A stretch of DNA of 25,391 nucleotides from an uncultured Acetatifactor sp. (GCA_910585015.1 CAJUCT010000047.1:1-25391); one strand, 5' to 3'. Counted from the first letter of the stretch, positions 1 to 8,469 are shown. The notes: a model not told the origin generated them from the sequence alone. A program made the numbers and translations.

Positions 1-93
1 TACTATAACTGGTCTATTTGCTGTGTCTTAGTAATGGGGTGTCTGAACTGTTACGTGTAATATCAACTGACTTTGGAAAGCTTCATTTCGTAC

Positions 94-121
94 TTGACAT
101 TTATCCCAAAACATATATAAT
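94..121 (+). promoter_or_regulatory. Sigma-A-type promoter
   Basis: TTGACA (94-99) and TATAAT (116-121) are both perfect consensus hexamers, separated by 16 bp. Transcription would start near 128, immediately before the hairpin at 131-186. It therefore drives either the Rpn gene at 223 through that hairpin, or a very short hairpin RNA. Confidence 0.7.
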
Positions 122-130
122 AGGGGATAC

Positions 131-193
131 AACAGCAGAAAGAATAGCAGTCTCATTCATATGGAGACGTTATTCTTTCTGCTGTTTTCTTTT
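131..193 (+). terminator. Long hairpin with U-tract between promoter and Rpn gene
   Basis: The arms AACAGCAGAAAGAATA (131-146) and TATTCTTTCTGCTGTT (171-186) pair perfectly over 16 bp. An inner GTCTC/GAGAC stem lies in the loop, and TTCTTTT follows the right arm. This has the form of an intrinsic terminator, yet it lies just after a consensus promoter and 30 bp before the next start codon. It may attenuate the Rpn gene or define a small RNA of about 65 nt. Confidence 0.6.
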
Positions 194-222
194 ACAATAA
201 ATTTATATGGAGGACCCCTGCT

Positions 223-1365
223 ATGGCAAAAGAAAACGAAAACATGATTTCCAACAGAGAGGTGAAAGACAGTGCATTTACGACATATTTTGGGAAGCCG
301 GAAAATGCTTCCCAGCTGTATGCCGCGTTGACAAACGAGAAAGTGGCGCCTGAGGACATTACATATGTGACGCTGGAGGGAGTGCTGTTTGTTGCCCGGA
401 AGAATGATCTGGCTTTTACGGTGAAGAATCGAGTGCTGGTTATCAGTGAGCATCAGTCCACCGTAAACGAGAACATGCCCCTGCGGGATCTCTTGTATCT
501 GGGACGTACCCTGGAGAAACTGCTGGACAAGAGAACACTTTACAAACGCAAACTGGTTAAAATACCCACACCGGAGTTTTTTGTCTTTTACAATGGCGAC
601 GATCCGCAGCCGGCAGAAAAAATACTGCGGCTTTCGGATGCCTATATTGAAAAAATGGAACACCCTATGTTAGAATTGGAAGTGAAAGTGATCAATATCA
701 ATCTTCCGTCAGGACATAAAATTCTGGAAAAATGCCGTCCGATGTACGAGTATTCCTGGTTCATCCAGCAGATCAAGGACTACTTGAGAGCTGGTTTGAC
801 TCGGGATTCCGCAATCACCCAGGCAGTGAAGGATTGCATAGAAGAGGGCATCCTGATGGAATTTATGAAGAATTATGGATCGGAGGTGGCAAATATGCTG
901 TACACGCAGTGGAATTACGATGAAGCGGTCTCAGTGGAGCGGGAGGAAGCATTTGAGGATGGCCGTGAGGCAGGAAAGGCCATAGGTATAGCAATAGGAA
1001 TAGCCGAGGGAAAAGCCCAGGGAATTGCCGAGGGGAAAGCCCAGGGAATTGCTGAAGGGAAAGCCCAGGGAATTGCTGAAGGGAAAGCTCAGGGAATTGC
1101 CGAGGGGAAAGCTCAGGGAATTGCTGAAGGGAAAACCCAGGGAATAGTTGAAGGAAAAACCCAGGGAATAGCCGAAGGCATGTTGGCAGGGGAGCGACAG
1201 GTCATATATAACTTTTTGGAACACCTGGGAGAGATACCAGAGGATATCCGCAGACTTATTGAGGACGAGCAGGATCGAGATAAGTTGAAAAAATGGTATA
1301 TGACGGCACCCGGTGTGAGAAGTTTTGAGGAATTTCGAGAGGGCATGAATGCAGCAAATAAGTAG
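223..1365 (+). CDS. Rpn-family recombination-promoting nuclease / PD-(D/E)XK transposase-like protein
   Basis: This 380-residue protein resembles the Rpn/PF12784 family of PD-(D/E)XK nucleases, which in E. coli stimulate RecA-independent recombination. The N-terminal nuclease-like half contains a segment NDLAFTV...ISEHQST (about residues 67-87), with the D...ExQ spacing typical of the fold. Residues 259-322 are eight tandem copies of an eight-residue repeat, GIAEGKAQ or close variants, probably forming a long helix or coiled-coil linker. A charged C-terminal tail follows. The start is the ATG after GGAGG at 211-215. The gene stands alone behind its own promoter and hairpin. The family assignment comes from recognised sequence style, and activity is not shown by the sequence. 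Confidence 0.8.
   Translation: MAKENENMISNREVKDSAFTTYFGKPENASQLYAALTNEKVAPEDITYVTLEGVLFVARKNDLAFTVKNRVLVISEHQSTVNENMPLRDLLYLGRTLEKLLDKRTLYKRKLVKIPTPEFFVFYNGDDPQPAEKILRLSDAYIEKMEHPMLELEVKVININLPSGHKILEKCRPMYEYSWFIQQIKDYLRAGLTRDSAITQAVKDCIEEGILMEFMKNYGSEVANMLYTQWNYDEAVSVEREEAFEDGREAGKAIGIAIGIAEGKAQGIAEGKAQGIAEGKAQGIAEGKAQGIAEGKAQGIAEGKTQGIVEGKTQGIAEGMLAGERQVIYNFLEHLGEIPEDIRRLIEDEQDRDKLKKWYMTAPGVRSFEEFREGMNAANK
997..1188 (+). repeat. 24-bp in-frame tandem repeat (8 copies)
   Basis: Eight consecutive 24-bp units, from 997 to 1188, encode GIAEGKAQ and variants. The first five are nearly identical at the DNA level; the last three carry K-A to K-T, A to V and GML changes. Because the unit is a multiple of three, gain or loss of copies would change linker length without breaking the frame. 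Confidence 0.9.
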
Positions 1366-1463
1366 TATGACAGGTTTATCCTGCTTTAACCTTTCAGTCT
1401 CATACTCTTCCGAGAACCGGCGAACATACAGCCCGGCGGCTTTTTGTCCGCGTTATTTTTCTA

Positions 1464-1492
1464 TTGACAAATATTAAGTTCTCTGCTAATCT
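1464..1492 (+). promoter_or_regulatory. Promoter of the thrS T-box leader
   Basis: TTGACA at 1464-1469 is followed after 17 bp by TAATCT at 1487-1492. The -10 is weak. A start near 1499 would place the whole T-box in the transcript. Confidence 0.5.
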
Positions 1493-1498
1493 GGCTTT

Positions 1499-1754
1499 AA
1501 TGACATAGGAAAAGCAATGACGGAAAAGAGTAGTTTATATGAATCATTCAGAGAGAGCGGCATTTTGGTGGAAGCCGTTTATGAGGACCATAGACGAAAA
1601 CCATTCCCGAGCCGTAATGCCGAAAGTATATGTAAGCGTTACCGTATGCCTGCGTTAAAGGATAGGATTTACTGGAATCCGAAGTGAAAAGTTAAGGTGG
1701 AACCGTGCAGATGCACCCTTAAGACTATGACAATAGTCTTGTGGGTGCTTTTCT
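1499..1754 (+). promoter_or_regulatory. T-box riboswitch leader (threonine)
   Basis: The T-box core AAGGTGGAACCGTGC (1694-1708), which pairs with the acceptor end of uncharged tRNA, is followed directly by a strong terminator. The terminator stem is GCACCC + AAGACTAT (1713-1728) against ATAGTCTT + GGGTGC (1733-1748), then TTTTCTT. Stem I features upstream fit the class: AGAGAG followed by a GGTG-type apical segment around 1553-1574, and an ACC triplet at 1587-1589 followed by A, which reads as a threonine specifier codon. Uncharged tRNA-Thr would favour the antiterminator and allow thrS expression. The specifier assignment is by position and not by folding. Confidence 0.85.
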
Positions 1755-1914
1755 TATGTTGTTGCAACTGCTTAATAGCTATACAGCAGAACACAAAACT
1801 GCATTTTCCCGAATTGTACACTGCTAAGATCAAATAATAAGATTTTGAGTACCGGAATGTGTGTATACAGGGAATATGCGGAACACTAATTAAGAAAGTG
1901 AGGAGCAACAGACA

Positions 1915-3690
1915 ATGAAGGTTCTACACAAAAACGGAGAGATCACCACCTCTAACTTTGACGAAAGGGAGGGAAAGAAAGCATTCTGGCACACCAGCGC
2001 CCATGTGTTGGCACAGGCGGTCAAACATCTGTACCCGGATACAAAATGCGCCATCGGCCCGGCTACGGACAACGGATTCTACTATGATTTCGCATTTTCA
2101 TTTCCTTTTTCGGAGGAGAATATGCTTGCGGTGGAGGAAGAGATGAAAAGAATCGTGAGGGACTCCCTGTCCCTCCAGGTCCGGGCCGTATCCCGGAAGG
2201 AGGCTCTGTCCTTTATGGAAAATGCCAAAGAGGACTTTAAGCTGGAGTTGATTCATGAACTGCCGGATGCCGAGGAACTCACTTTCTACAGACAGGGAGA
2301 TTATACTGAACTCTGTGCCGGTCCCCACCTCACCAACACCAGTCCCATCAAGGCCATCAAACTGTTGTCTGTCGCCGGGGCCTACTGGCGGGGAGACGAG
2401 AATAATCAGATGCTGACCAGGATATATGGTATCTCTTTTCCCGGCGCAGCCGAACTGCAGGAATATCTTCACCGACTGGAGGAAGCCAAAGCCCGGGATC
2501 ACCGCAGGCTTGGAAAGGAATTGGGACTGTTTGCCCTGCTGGACGAGGGACCGGGATTTCCCTTTTTGCTGCCCAAAGGGCTGATTATCAAAAATCAATT
2601 GATTGATTACTGGCGTAAAATCCACACAAGGGAGGGTTATGTGGAGATCTCCACCCCCATGATAATGAACCGCAGGCTGTGGGAGACCTCCGGTCACTGG
2701 GACTATTACCGGGACAAAATGTATACCACTGTAATTGACGAGACGGATTTTGCCGTCCGGCCCATGAACTGCCCCGGCGGAATGCTGGTTTATAATCTGC
2801 AGCCCCATTCCTATCGGGATCTCCCTTTGAGAATGGGAGAACTGGGATTGGTACACCGGCATGAAAAATCCGGGACTCTCCACGGCCTGATGCGGGTGCG
2901 ATGTCTCACCCAGGATGACGCCCATATTTTTATGACGCGGCAGCAGGTCCAGGATGAAATCCGGGGTGTTATACGGCTCATAGACGAGGTTTATGACAAA
3001 TTTGGATTTTCCTATGAAATTGAATTGTCCACCAGACCTGACAATTCCATCGGCAGTGATGAAGAGTGGGAGCTTGCCACAAAAGCATTGGCGGACGCAG
3101 TCAGCGGAATGGGCAAATCCTATGTGATAAATGAGGGGGACGGCGCATTCTACGGACCGAAGCTGGATTTCCATCTGAGGGATTCCATCGGCAGAACTTG
3201 GCAATGCGGAACCATTCAACTGGATTTCCAGCTGCCGCAAAGATTTGGCATAGAATATACGGGGGCAGACGGCGAGAAGCACCGTCCCATCATGCTGCAC
3301 CGGGTGATCTTCGGCTCCATCGAGCGCTTTATCGGCATCCTGATCGAGCACTATGCAGGGAAATTTCCCCTGTGGCTTTCTCCGGTTCAAGTCAAGGTAC
3401 TGCCCGTCTCCGACAAGTACCTGGATTACGCAAAGGAGGTCGCCGGGCAGCTGCGAATACGGAACATTCGAGTAGAAATTGACAAGAGAGATGAAAAACT
3501 GGGATATAAAATCCGGGAGGCCCGAATGGACAGGGTCCCCTATATGCTCATTGTGGGAGAAAAAGAAAAGTGTAATCACACAGTATCTGTCAGACAGCGG
3601 GACGCCGGGGCAGCCGGGCAGGAACTGGGAGAAATGTCTCTTGACTGGCTGATCGAACTGATCCGCGAGGCTGTGGATAATCTGCGATGA
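1915..3690 (+). CDS. thrS: Threonyl-tRNA synthetase, lacking the N-terminal TGS domain
   Basis: This class II synthetase attaches threonine to tRNA-Thr in the cytoplasm. It has 591 residues, about 50 fewer than typical ThrRS. The protein begins just before the editing domain, so the ubiquitin-like TGS domain is absent. The editing-site motifs are HTSAH (26-30) and CAGPH (134-138). The catalytic zinc ligands are probably Cys286 in MNCPGG, His337 in DDAHIF and His462 in MLHR. Class II motif 2 (VHRHEKSGTLHG, from 313) and motif 3 (HRVIFGSIERF, from 462) are present, and the anticodon-binding domain starts near 485. The ATG follows GAGGAG at 1899-1904. Regulation is by the T-box leader upstream. 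TGS-less ThrRS forms are known in Firmicutes; whether another thrS exists outside the window cannot be seen. Confidence 0.95.
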   Translation: MKVLHKNGEITTSNFDEREGKKAFWHTSAHVLAQAVKHLYPDTKCAIGPATDNGFYYDFAFSFPFSEENMLAVEEEMKRIVRDSLSLQVRAVSRKEALSFMENAKEDFKLELIHELPDAEELTFYRQGDYTELCAGPHLTNTSPIKAIKLLSVAGAYWRGDENNQMLTRIYGISFPGAAELQEYLHRLEEAKARDHRRLGKELGLFALLDEGPGFPFLLPKGLIIKNQLIDYWRKIHTREGYVEISTPMIMNRRLWETSGHWDYYRDKMYTTVIDETDFAVRPMNCPGGMLVYNLQPHSYRDLPLRMGELGLVHRHEKSGTLHGLMRVRCLTQDDAHIFMTRQQVQDEIRGVIRLIDEVYDKFGFSYEIELSTRPDNSIGSDEEWELATKALADAVSGMGKSYVINEGDGAFYGPKLDFHLRDSIGRTWQCGTIQLDFQLPQRFGIEYTGADGEKHRPIMLHRVIFGSIERFIGILIEHYAGKFPLWLSPVQVKVLPVSDKYLDYAKEVAGQLRIRNIRVEIDKRDEKLGYKIREARMDRVPYMLIVGEKEKCNHTVSVRQRDAGAAGQELGEMSLDWLIELIREAVDNLR

Positions 3691-3783
3691 ACCTAAAAAT
3701 TTTTAACTGTCAAATTAAGCGTGACATTGCCCGTTCAGCGCATCGGAATGCTCCGCAAATGCCAGCTGCGACATATCAGGCAT

Positions 3784-4620
3784 TCACGGATTAAGCCCTT
3801 CCCGAATCCGCCCAAAGCATCGGTTCAGCATCTCTACGTCCACTGATCCGTCAGTTCCAAAGGCCGTTGCCTCCACGGTAAAGCTGCCGTCATACCCTAT
3901 GTGGCGGATATGCCGGAAAAAGGCATCAAAATTGATATGTCCCGCCCCCACGGGCAGCACCGCTCCGTTGAGCCTGCTCCAGTCCATATAGCCCCCGTCA
4001 TAGTCATTCACATGGTAGTGACGGATATGACCCTGCTGCCAGAGCCAGGCATAATCCTGACTGTACAGCAGGGTTTCCTCCTGATGAAAAGCCGCCATCT
4101 TGGTATCCCACACAAAATGTATATGAGGGTAAGCCTGCGCCAGCTGGCCCAGATGTTTCAGCGGATTTTCCTTATTACAGACCACATTTTCCACCAGCAG
4201 ATCCAGCCCATGTTCTTCGGCCACATCCCGCAGTCTTGGATAAGCCCGCATATTGTAGTCAAAATGCTGGTCAGAGGCCATACCGCCCCACAGATGCAAA
4301 ACCAATGCCTTTGCCCCAATCCGCCGGGCAAGTTCACAATTTACCCGGTATTTTTTCATGGCTTCACCAGATGCCTCAGCCACATCTTCCCCCTGGCTTA
4401 CAGCCTCCCCGATCCGCTTGTCACAATGCACCACCGGCATATACAGGTTCAGACCAGCCAGGTAATCCGCCAATATCTCCCATTCCCCATACCAGGAACT
4501 GTACATCATAAATTCGTACCCGTCACATTGCAGCAGCCCCGCTAAATTCCCGATCAAATGGTAATCTCTGTTATTTGCCTTGCCAATCAACGCTCCTGTG
4601 GAGCATAAAATATCCGCCAT
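3784..4620 (-). CDS. Sugar phosphate isomerase/epimerase-like TIM-barrel protein
   Basis: The 278-residue protein resembles the AP-endonuclease-2/xylose-isomerase-like TIM-barrel superfamily, which isomerises or epimerises sugars and polyols using a divalent metal. Candidate metal-ligand segments appear in the expected order: LLVENVV (Glu after strand 5), FVWDTKM (Asp), HYHVNDYD (His and Asp) and FTVEATAFG (C-terminal Glu). There is no signal peptide, so it is probably cytoplasmic. The start ATG is preceded by GGAGAAGA. It sits 18 bp downstream of a decayed XRE regulator, which may once have controlled it. No neighbour identifies the substrate, so the specific reaction is unknown. Confidence 0.75.
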   Translation of the reverse strand: MADILCSTGALIGKANNRDYHLIGNLAGLLQCDGYEFMMYSSWYGEWEILADYLAGLNLYMPVVHCDKRIGEAVSQGEDVAEASGEAMKKYRVNCELARRIGAKALVLHLWGGMASDQHFDYNMRAYPRLRDVAEEHGLDLLVENVVCNKENPLKHLGQLAQAYPHIHFVWDTKMAAFHQEETLLYSQDYAWLWQQGHIRHYHVNDYDGGYMDWSRLNGAVLPVGAGHINFDAFFRHIRHIGYDGSFTVEATAFGTDGSVDVEMLNRCFGRIREGLNP

Positions 4621-4638
4621 AATCTCTTCTCCATTCTG

Positions 4639-4975
4639 TCAATCTTCTACTTCTTTCCTATAAAACGCACAAGCTCCGGACTGCTTTGCTATCCGCAGCT
4701 TCCAGACTTTTTTAATCAGAAATTCCACATAATCCTCGTTATAATACCCTTTCCGGGTGCGCAGCAGGTACTCCCGTTTCTGATTCCAGAAATCCCGTGT
4801 GCCCGTCCTCTCCGGCACATAAGTCTCCCCTTCCAGAGGAGTCAGTCCCAGCAGCTGATCCACTGACACCTGGAAATACTACGCCAACACTGCCAGCAGG
4901 GACAACATCATTCCTGCTTTTCGTCTGTCTATATATAGCTTACAAGAAAAAGCTTCTTTTGTATAGCGCAAATTT
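4639..4975 (-). pseudogene. Decayed XRE-family helix-turn-helix regulator
   Basis: Reading the minus strand from about 4975, one frame gives ENLRYTKEAFSCKLYIDRR, like the start of an XRE HTH domain. After a probable internal deletion it continues LLAVLA, then a TAG stop (4883-4885), then YFQVSVDQLLGL, the usual end of such a domain. A GTG-initiated remnant of 76 codons (4639-4869) continues with a charged tail, TRDFWNQKREYLLRTRKGYYN. No clear start codon or SD site lies upstream. The in-frame stop and shortened HTH argue that the regulator is dead, though the C-terminal piece might still be translated. Confidence 0.6.
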
Positions 4976-5030
4976 TCAGAATGTCTTCCCGTATCCCCAG
5001 AATTATCAGGAGATCCAAAAAGCAATGATA

Positions 5031-5061
5031 CTTGACAAGGGGGAGCCATTTCTGCTCCCCC
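5031..5061 (-). terminator. Terminator of the BlaI/BlaR1-like operon
   Basis: GGGGGAGC (5039-5046) pairs perfectly with GCTCCCCC (5054-5061) around a 7-nt loop. On the minus strand the stem is followed by TTGTCAAGT, a weak U-tract. It lies just after the stop codon at 5068. Confidence 0.6.
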
Positions 5062-5067
5062 CCATTC

Positions 5068-7065
5068 TCAATGCTGCGGATAACCGTCATAGGGCCCTGC
5101 GAGATACAGCCCTTTTCCCAATGTATCTATTCCCTCTGTGGCGGCAAAATCATAATATGTCCCCTGATCCGTTCTAAACAGGTAATCACTCCCCTCCCAG
5201 GGATAGATGACCTCTTCCACCTTACTGCCCCGGGCAATGGCAGAACGCTCAAAAAACCAGATCAGCCTCTCCTCCGTGGTCATCTTGTCATACCCTGGCG
5301 GTGTGGTATACTGCTTCACCGGAGAATACCACACATCCATATCCGTGGAATAGTAGATACTTTCAATCACCTCTCCCCAGATAAAGGACAGACCGTTGTA
5401 ACATCTGCTATAGAAAGTCCGGTCATGCATCATATCCTCCGGTGTAAGGCCAAAAGAAAAGTCGCCAAATTCCGATACTGTATAGCAGACCTCCGTCACC
5501 TGAGTGCCGGTCCACTGCTCCAGTTCCAGCAATGCCTGACAGGCCCAATACAGAACTTCATGAGAAAACTGTGCCTCCGCCGCGGACACTGACCAATACG
5601 TTTCCACAAAAGTCAGCTTTCGGGTGACATCCCCCTCCGTCACTTCCGCCACCGGATTTTCGTCCGCGTCATAATATTCCCGGATCTGGGCGTCCCAGTT
5701 GTCATATATCGCTGCCGCCTCAACCGGGTCTATATTTACGATCTCAGAGCCTGTCTCCTGCCTGTCATCGGATTCTTTTTCCCCTTCAGGTCCTGTCTCC
5801 TGCCCGTCATCGGATTCTTTTTCCCCTTCAGGTCCTGTCTCCTGCCCGTCATCGGATTCTTTTTCCCCTCCAGGTCCTGTCTCCTGCCCGTCATCGGATT
5901 CTTTTCCGCCTCCGATTTCTACTCCTCCGCGCTGAGTTGCTTTTACTATATCTGCTTTCTCTGGTATCGGTTCCTCCTCATGAGCCTCTGCCCTGCCGGT
6001 AAACGTACAGGCCATCAGTCCCAGCGCCAGCAGAAATACCAACACAGCCGTACCTGCTGCCATTCGCGGCCTTGTAACCAGAACAGACAACCGCTCTTTC
6101 AACTGTTTCTTGGTGCCGGACATGGAAGTGGCCAGATTCAGGGAACTGCGCAGTGTGGGCTTATGTTCCGTGGACAGGATCAGCAGCGCTTCGCCGTATA
6201 TCCTGCGGTTCTCCTCCCCCATCTGCCGCAGTACGCCTTCATCACAAGCCAGTTCCCCATCCTGGCGGGACAATCTCACCGCCGCCCACACCAGGGGATT
6301 ATACCAGTGAAGGCACAGGCACAGCATCCGTACCACCGACCAGATATGGTCGCCGTGACGGTAATGGGTCTGCTCATGCCGCAGCACCATATCCAGCACT
6401 TGTGCATCCTTTGCCGTCCGCGCCGTTATGTAGACGGCAGGACGCAACAGGCCATACATACAGGGTGTGCTTATCTCGTCCGTCACATACACAGGAAGCT
6501 GCCTTTGTAAATCTCCGGATACCCACAGCGGTAATCGGTTTCCGCGCACTTTCCATCGAAAGATCCCATTTACACCCGATAACCACAGCGCCAGAAGGCA
6601 CGAACCTGCCAGCCATACCATTCCTATGGTTATTTCTATTTTTGATAACGCTGTTTTATCACGAACATCACTCCCCGATAAAGCGTCAGCCTTTTCCTCT
6701 GCATAGCTTACACCCCCCTTCGAGGGATGTTCATCCTCTACCAAGTATGGGGCAGTAAGCACAGCCATGCCCGGCGCCGGGCTATCCGGCATTTCCTCCT
6801 GCCGGAATATTCTGCCCTGCTCCTGATCCGTCCTGCGGGAAGCCATGGTACTGTTTCCTCCCGTTTGCCCTCCCGCCCGGCTTTCCGGCAATAAATTGGC
6901 AATGCTGAATGCGCTTTCCATCAGCGATACAGGAACCAGCAGACGAACCGCCACCAACAGCCACAGACCGTACCGTACCCAACAGGAGATTTTTCCTTTG
7001 AGCAGTTTCCTGATGATAATCACCAATATAATTAACACACTTGCCGATAGCACCCATTCCATCAT
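5068..7065 (-). CDS. BlaR1/MecR1-like M56 membrane sensor protease with novel C-terminal domain
   Basis: The 665-residue protein starts at the ATG at 7065, 5 bp after the upstream stop and preceded by GGGGTGACAGGA; an in-frame extension to 7164 would overlap the lipoprotein gene. N-terminal membrane segments precede a peptidase M56 zinc domain with HEQTH (about 230-234), a downstream ELACDE segment (Glu about 271) and the usual SMSGTKKQLKERL. A further membrane span follows at about 336-354. Beyond it is an acidic stretch of 14-residue repeats and a final domain of about 230 residues. BlaR1 proteins carry a penicillin-binding domain there, with an STxK serine; I see no such motif here, so the inducer is probably not a beta-lactam. 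Its likely role is to sense an extracytoplasmic signal and relieve repression by the BlaI-type repressor at 8470. Confidence 0.8.
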   Translation of the reverse strand: MMEWVLSASVLIILVIIIRKLLKGKISCWVRYGLWLLVAVRLLVPVSLMESAFSIANLLPESRAGGQTGGNSTMASRRTDQEQGRIFRQEEMPDSPAPGMAVLTAPYLVEDEHPSKGGVSYAEEKADALSGSDVRDKTALSKIEITIGMVWLAGSCLLALWLSGVNGIFRWKVRGNRLPLWVSGDLQRQLPVYVTDEISTPCMYGLLRPAVYITARTAKDAQVLDMVLRHEQTHYRHGDHIWSVVRMLCLCLHWYNPLVWAAVRLSRQDGELACDEGVLRQMGEENRRIYGEALLILSTEHKPTLRSSLNLATSMSGTKKQLKERLSVLVTRPRMAAGTAVLVFLLALGLMACTFTGRAEAHEEEPIPEKADIVKATQRGGVEIGGGKESDDGQETGPGGEKESDDGQETGPEGEKESDDGQETGPEGEKESDDRQETGSEIVNIDPVEAAAIYDNWDAQIREYYDADENPVAEVTEGDVTRKLTFVETYWSVSAAEAQFSHEVLYWACQALLELEQWTGTQVTEVCYTVSEFGDFSFGLTPEDMMHDRTFYSRCYNGLSFIWGEVIESIYYSTDMDVWYSPVKQYTTPPGYDKMTTEERLIWFFERSAIARGSKVEEVIYPWEGSDYLFRTDQGTYYDFAATEGIDTLGKGLYLAGPYDGYPQH
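5747..5908 (-). repeat. 42-bp in-frame tandem repeat in the M56 sensor gene
   Basis: About four copies of a 42-bp unit encode a 14-residue acidic repeat (GEKESDDGQETGPE and variants). It lies immediately after the last membrane span, so it probably forms a flexible spacer holding the C-terminal domain away from the membrane. The copies are almost identical, which suggests recent expansion. Confidence 0.9.
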
Positions 7066-7070
7066 TCCTG

Positions 7071-8447
7071 TCACCCCGGATTTCTCAGATTCTCTTCCGC
7101 CAGCAGCTGCCACACTACAACCGTATTGTTCTGGGCATACTCCCCTAACATGTCCGAGTACCATTTCTCATAATCTGCCGTGTCCATAGGCCCTAAAACC
7201 TGCCCTGCAGTACTGTCCTCAATCATAAAAACCCGGCCTGTGCCGCTGACATCCACCGCATCCGGAAAAGGATTGCCGTCCGTGTCTGCCTTTACCAACG
7301 CCTTGTCCCAGGCAGTAACCACATACGCAAGTTCATACTGATCCGTTCCGTCGTTATATCGATAGAGATTATAGGGCCAGAACTCTGACCAGGTATGATT
7401 ATGAGACATGTCCGACCGGGCATAGCCGTTGCCGTAGAACATAATTTCCGGAAAATCCCAAATCTCCCTGTAGAGTACACCCTTGTTTTCATCGTAGTCA
7501 TAAACCATTTCCTGGGTGGCCGCCATCATGGTCCCCTCATAATTAATCAGCAGTTCCTCCCTGCCGTCCCCATCTATATCCTGTATGGCAAAATAAACCG
7601 TGTGAGATATATCGCTATCCTGTCCGAGGGGCAGCTGGTTATAATACAACAGGTTGTTGAGCGCTTCCCTGTATGCATTGTCACGGGATGATTGAGTTGC
7701 CGGAACTGTTGAAGTCTGTTCCCTGACTGCCAGAAACACCACTCCGTAATAACAGATCAACATTTTGTCCGGCTGCTCCTCCATATAGCTGAAGTTGTCG
7801 CCGAAAATCCCTTCCTCTATAGTCAGAAACCCGGATTTTACCAAGCCTGTGTCTCCCTCTTCAAACCAATTGTTCACCGAGACTTTATAATCCTGCTCAA
7901 ACTCCGCCAGGCTGTCATAAAATGAAAATTCATAGCCAAATCCATCGTTTTCCACCACTCTCTGGTTACAGCTGAAGTTCTCCGAAGTGTAGATAAGTTC
8001 ACTGCCAATCAACACATCCACTTCCAGCTGGGATAAGCCGCAGGGTGTGGAGGGATAACAATATTCTGTCACTTTCCAGCTGCCGATATAGGTGGGCTGC
8101 AATATGCCGCCCCCCTGTCCTTCATTGCCCGCACCCGGAACATCGGCAGATGTACTGCCCCCCTGTCCTTCATTGCCCGCACCCGGAACATCGGCAGATG
8201 TACTGCCTGCCGGGGACTGCACCGTTTCCAAAACATATGAACTGCCTGTCCCAGGGTCTCCCACATTTTCCGTGCCACCCTCAGGCCCCTCCGCCCCGGC
8301 AATGGAAATTCCAAACTCCTGCTCACTTTCAGACGGCACACCCGGCTGCCCACAGGCCCCCAGAACCAGCGCCAACACAATCATCCCCGCCGTAATGGAT
8401 CTTTTCCAACTTTTTTTCTTCATAATATTCCTATTTCTGTTCTTCAT
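7071..8447 (-). CDS. Secreted lipoprotein with EF-hand-like calcium motif
   Basis: The 458-residue protein starts at the ATG at 8447, preceded by AAGGATACT and 22 bp after the blaI stop. The signal peptide ends in a lipobox, LVLGAC, so the mature protein should be anchored at the outer membrane face by a lipidated cysteine. A low-complexity Gly/Ser/Pro linker follows, including two copies of a 16-residue repeat. Near the middle is IQDIDGDGREELLI, a DxDxDG calcium-binding loop as found in EF-hand and FG-GAP-like repeats. No enzyme motif is recognised. It lies between the BlaI-type repressor and the M56 sensor, and its stop is 5 bp before the sensor start, so the three are very probably co-expressed. 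It could be a partner or the output of the sensor; this is inference. Confidence 0.7.
   Translation of the reverse strand: MKNRNRNIMKKKSWKRSITAGMIVLALVLGACGQPGVPSESEQEFGISIAGAEGPEGGTENVGDPGTGSSYVLETVQSPAGSTSADVPGAGNEGQGGSTSADVPGAGNEGQGGGILQPTYIGSWKVTEYCYPSTPCGLSQLEVDVLIGSELIYTSENFSCNQRVVENDGFGYEFSFYDSLAEFEQDYKVSVNNWFEEGDTGLVKSGFLTIEEGIFGDNFSYMEEQPDKMLICYYGVVFLAVREQTSTVPATQSSRDNAYREALNNLLYYNQLPLGQDSDISHTVYFAIQDIDGDGREELLINYEGTMMAATQEMVYDYDENKGVLYREIWDFPEIMFYGNGYARSDMSHNHTWSEFWPYNLYRYNDGTDQYELAYVVTAWDKALVKADTDGNPFPDAVDVSGTGRVFMIEDSTAGQVLGPMDTADYEKWYSDMLGEYAQNNTVVVWQLLAEENLRNPG
8112..8207 (-). repeat. 48-bp in-frame duplication in the lipoprotein linker
   Basis: Two virtually identical 48-bp units encode GSTSADVPGAGNEGQG twice, in the linker after the lipobox. 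The length preserves the frame. It parallels the 42-bp repeats in the adjacent sensor gene. Confidence 0.85.
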
Positions 8448-8469
8448 AGTATCCTTGACACTGCCTTTC

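Noticed and set aside
1517..1687. A 56-codon plus-strand ORF with AGGA upstream, before thrS.
   Set aside because: It coincides with the T-box stem I and specifier region, whose RNA structure explains the sequence.
2098..3579. A 493-codon minus-strand ORF antisense to thrS.
   Set aside because: It is a shadow of the strongly conserved thrS reading frame and shows no recognisable domain.
3691..3783. A short minus-strand frame (MPDMSQLAFAEHSD...) after the isomerase stop codon.
   Set aside because: It is only 22 codons, with no SD site; perhaps a decayed gene end, but not supportable as a gene.
7066..7164. Longer start for the M56 sensor protein.
   Set aside because: It would overlap the lipoprotein gene by 94 bp; ATG 7065 fits the membrane-protein N-terminus and tight operon spacing.
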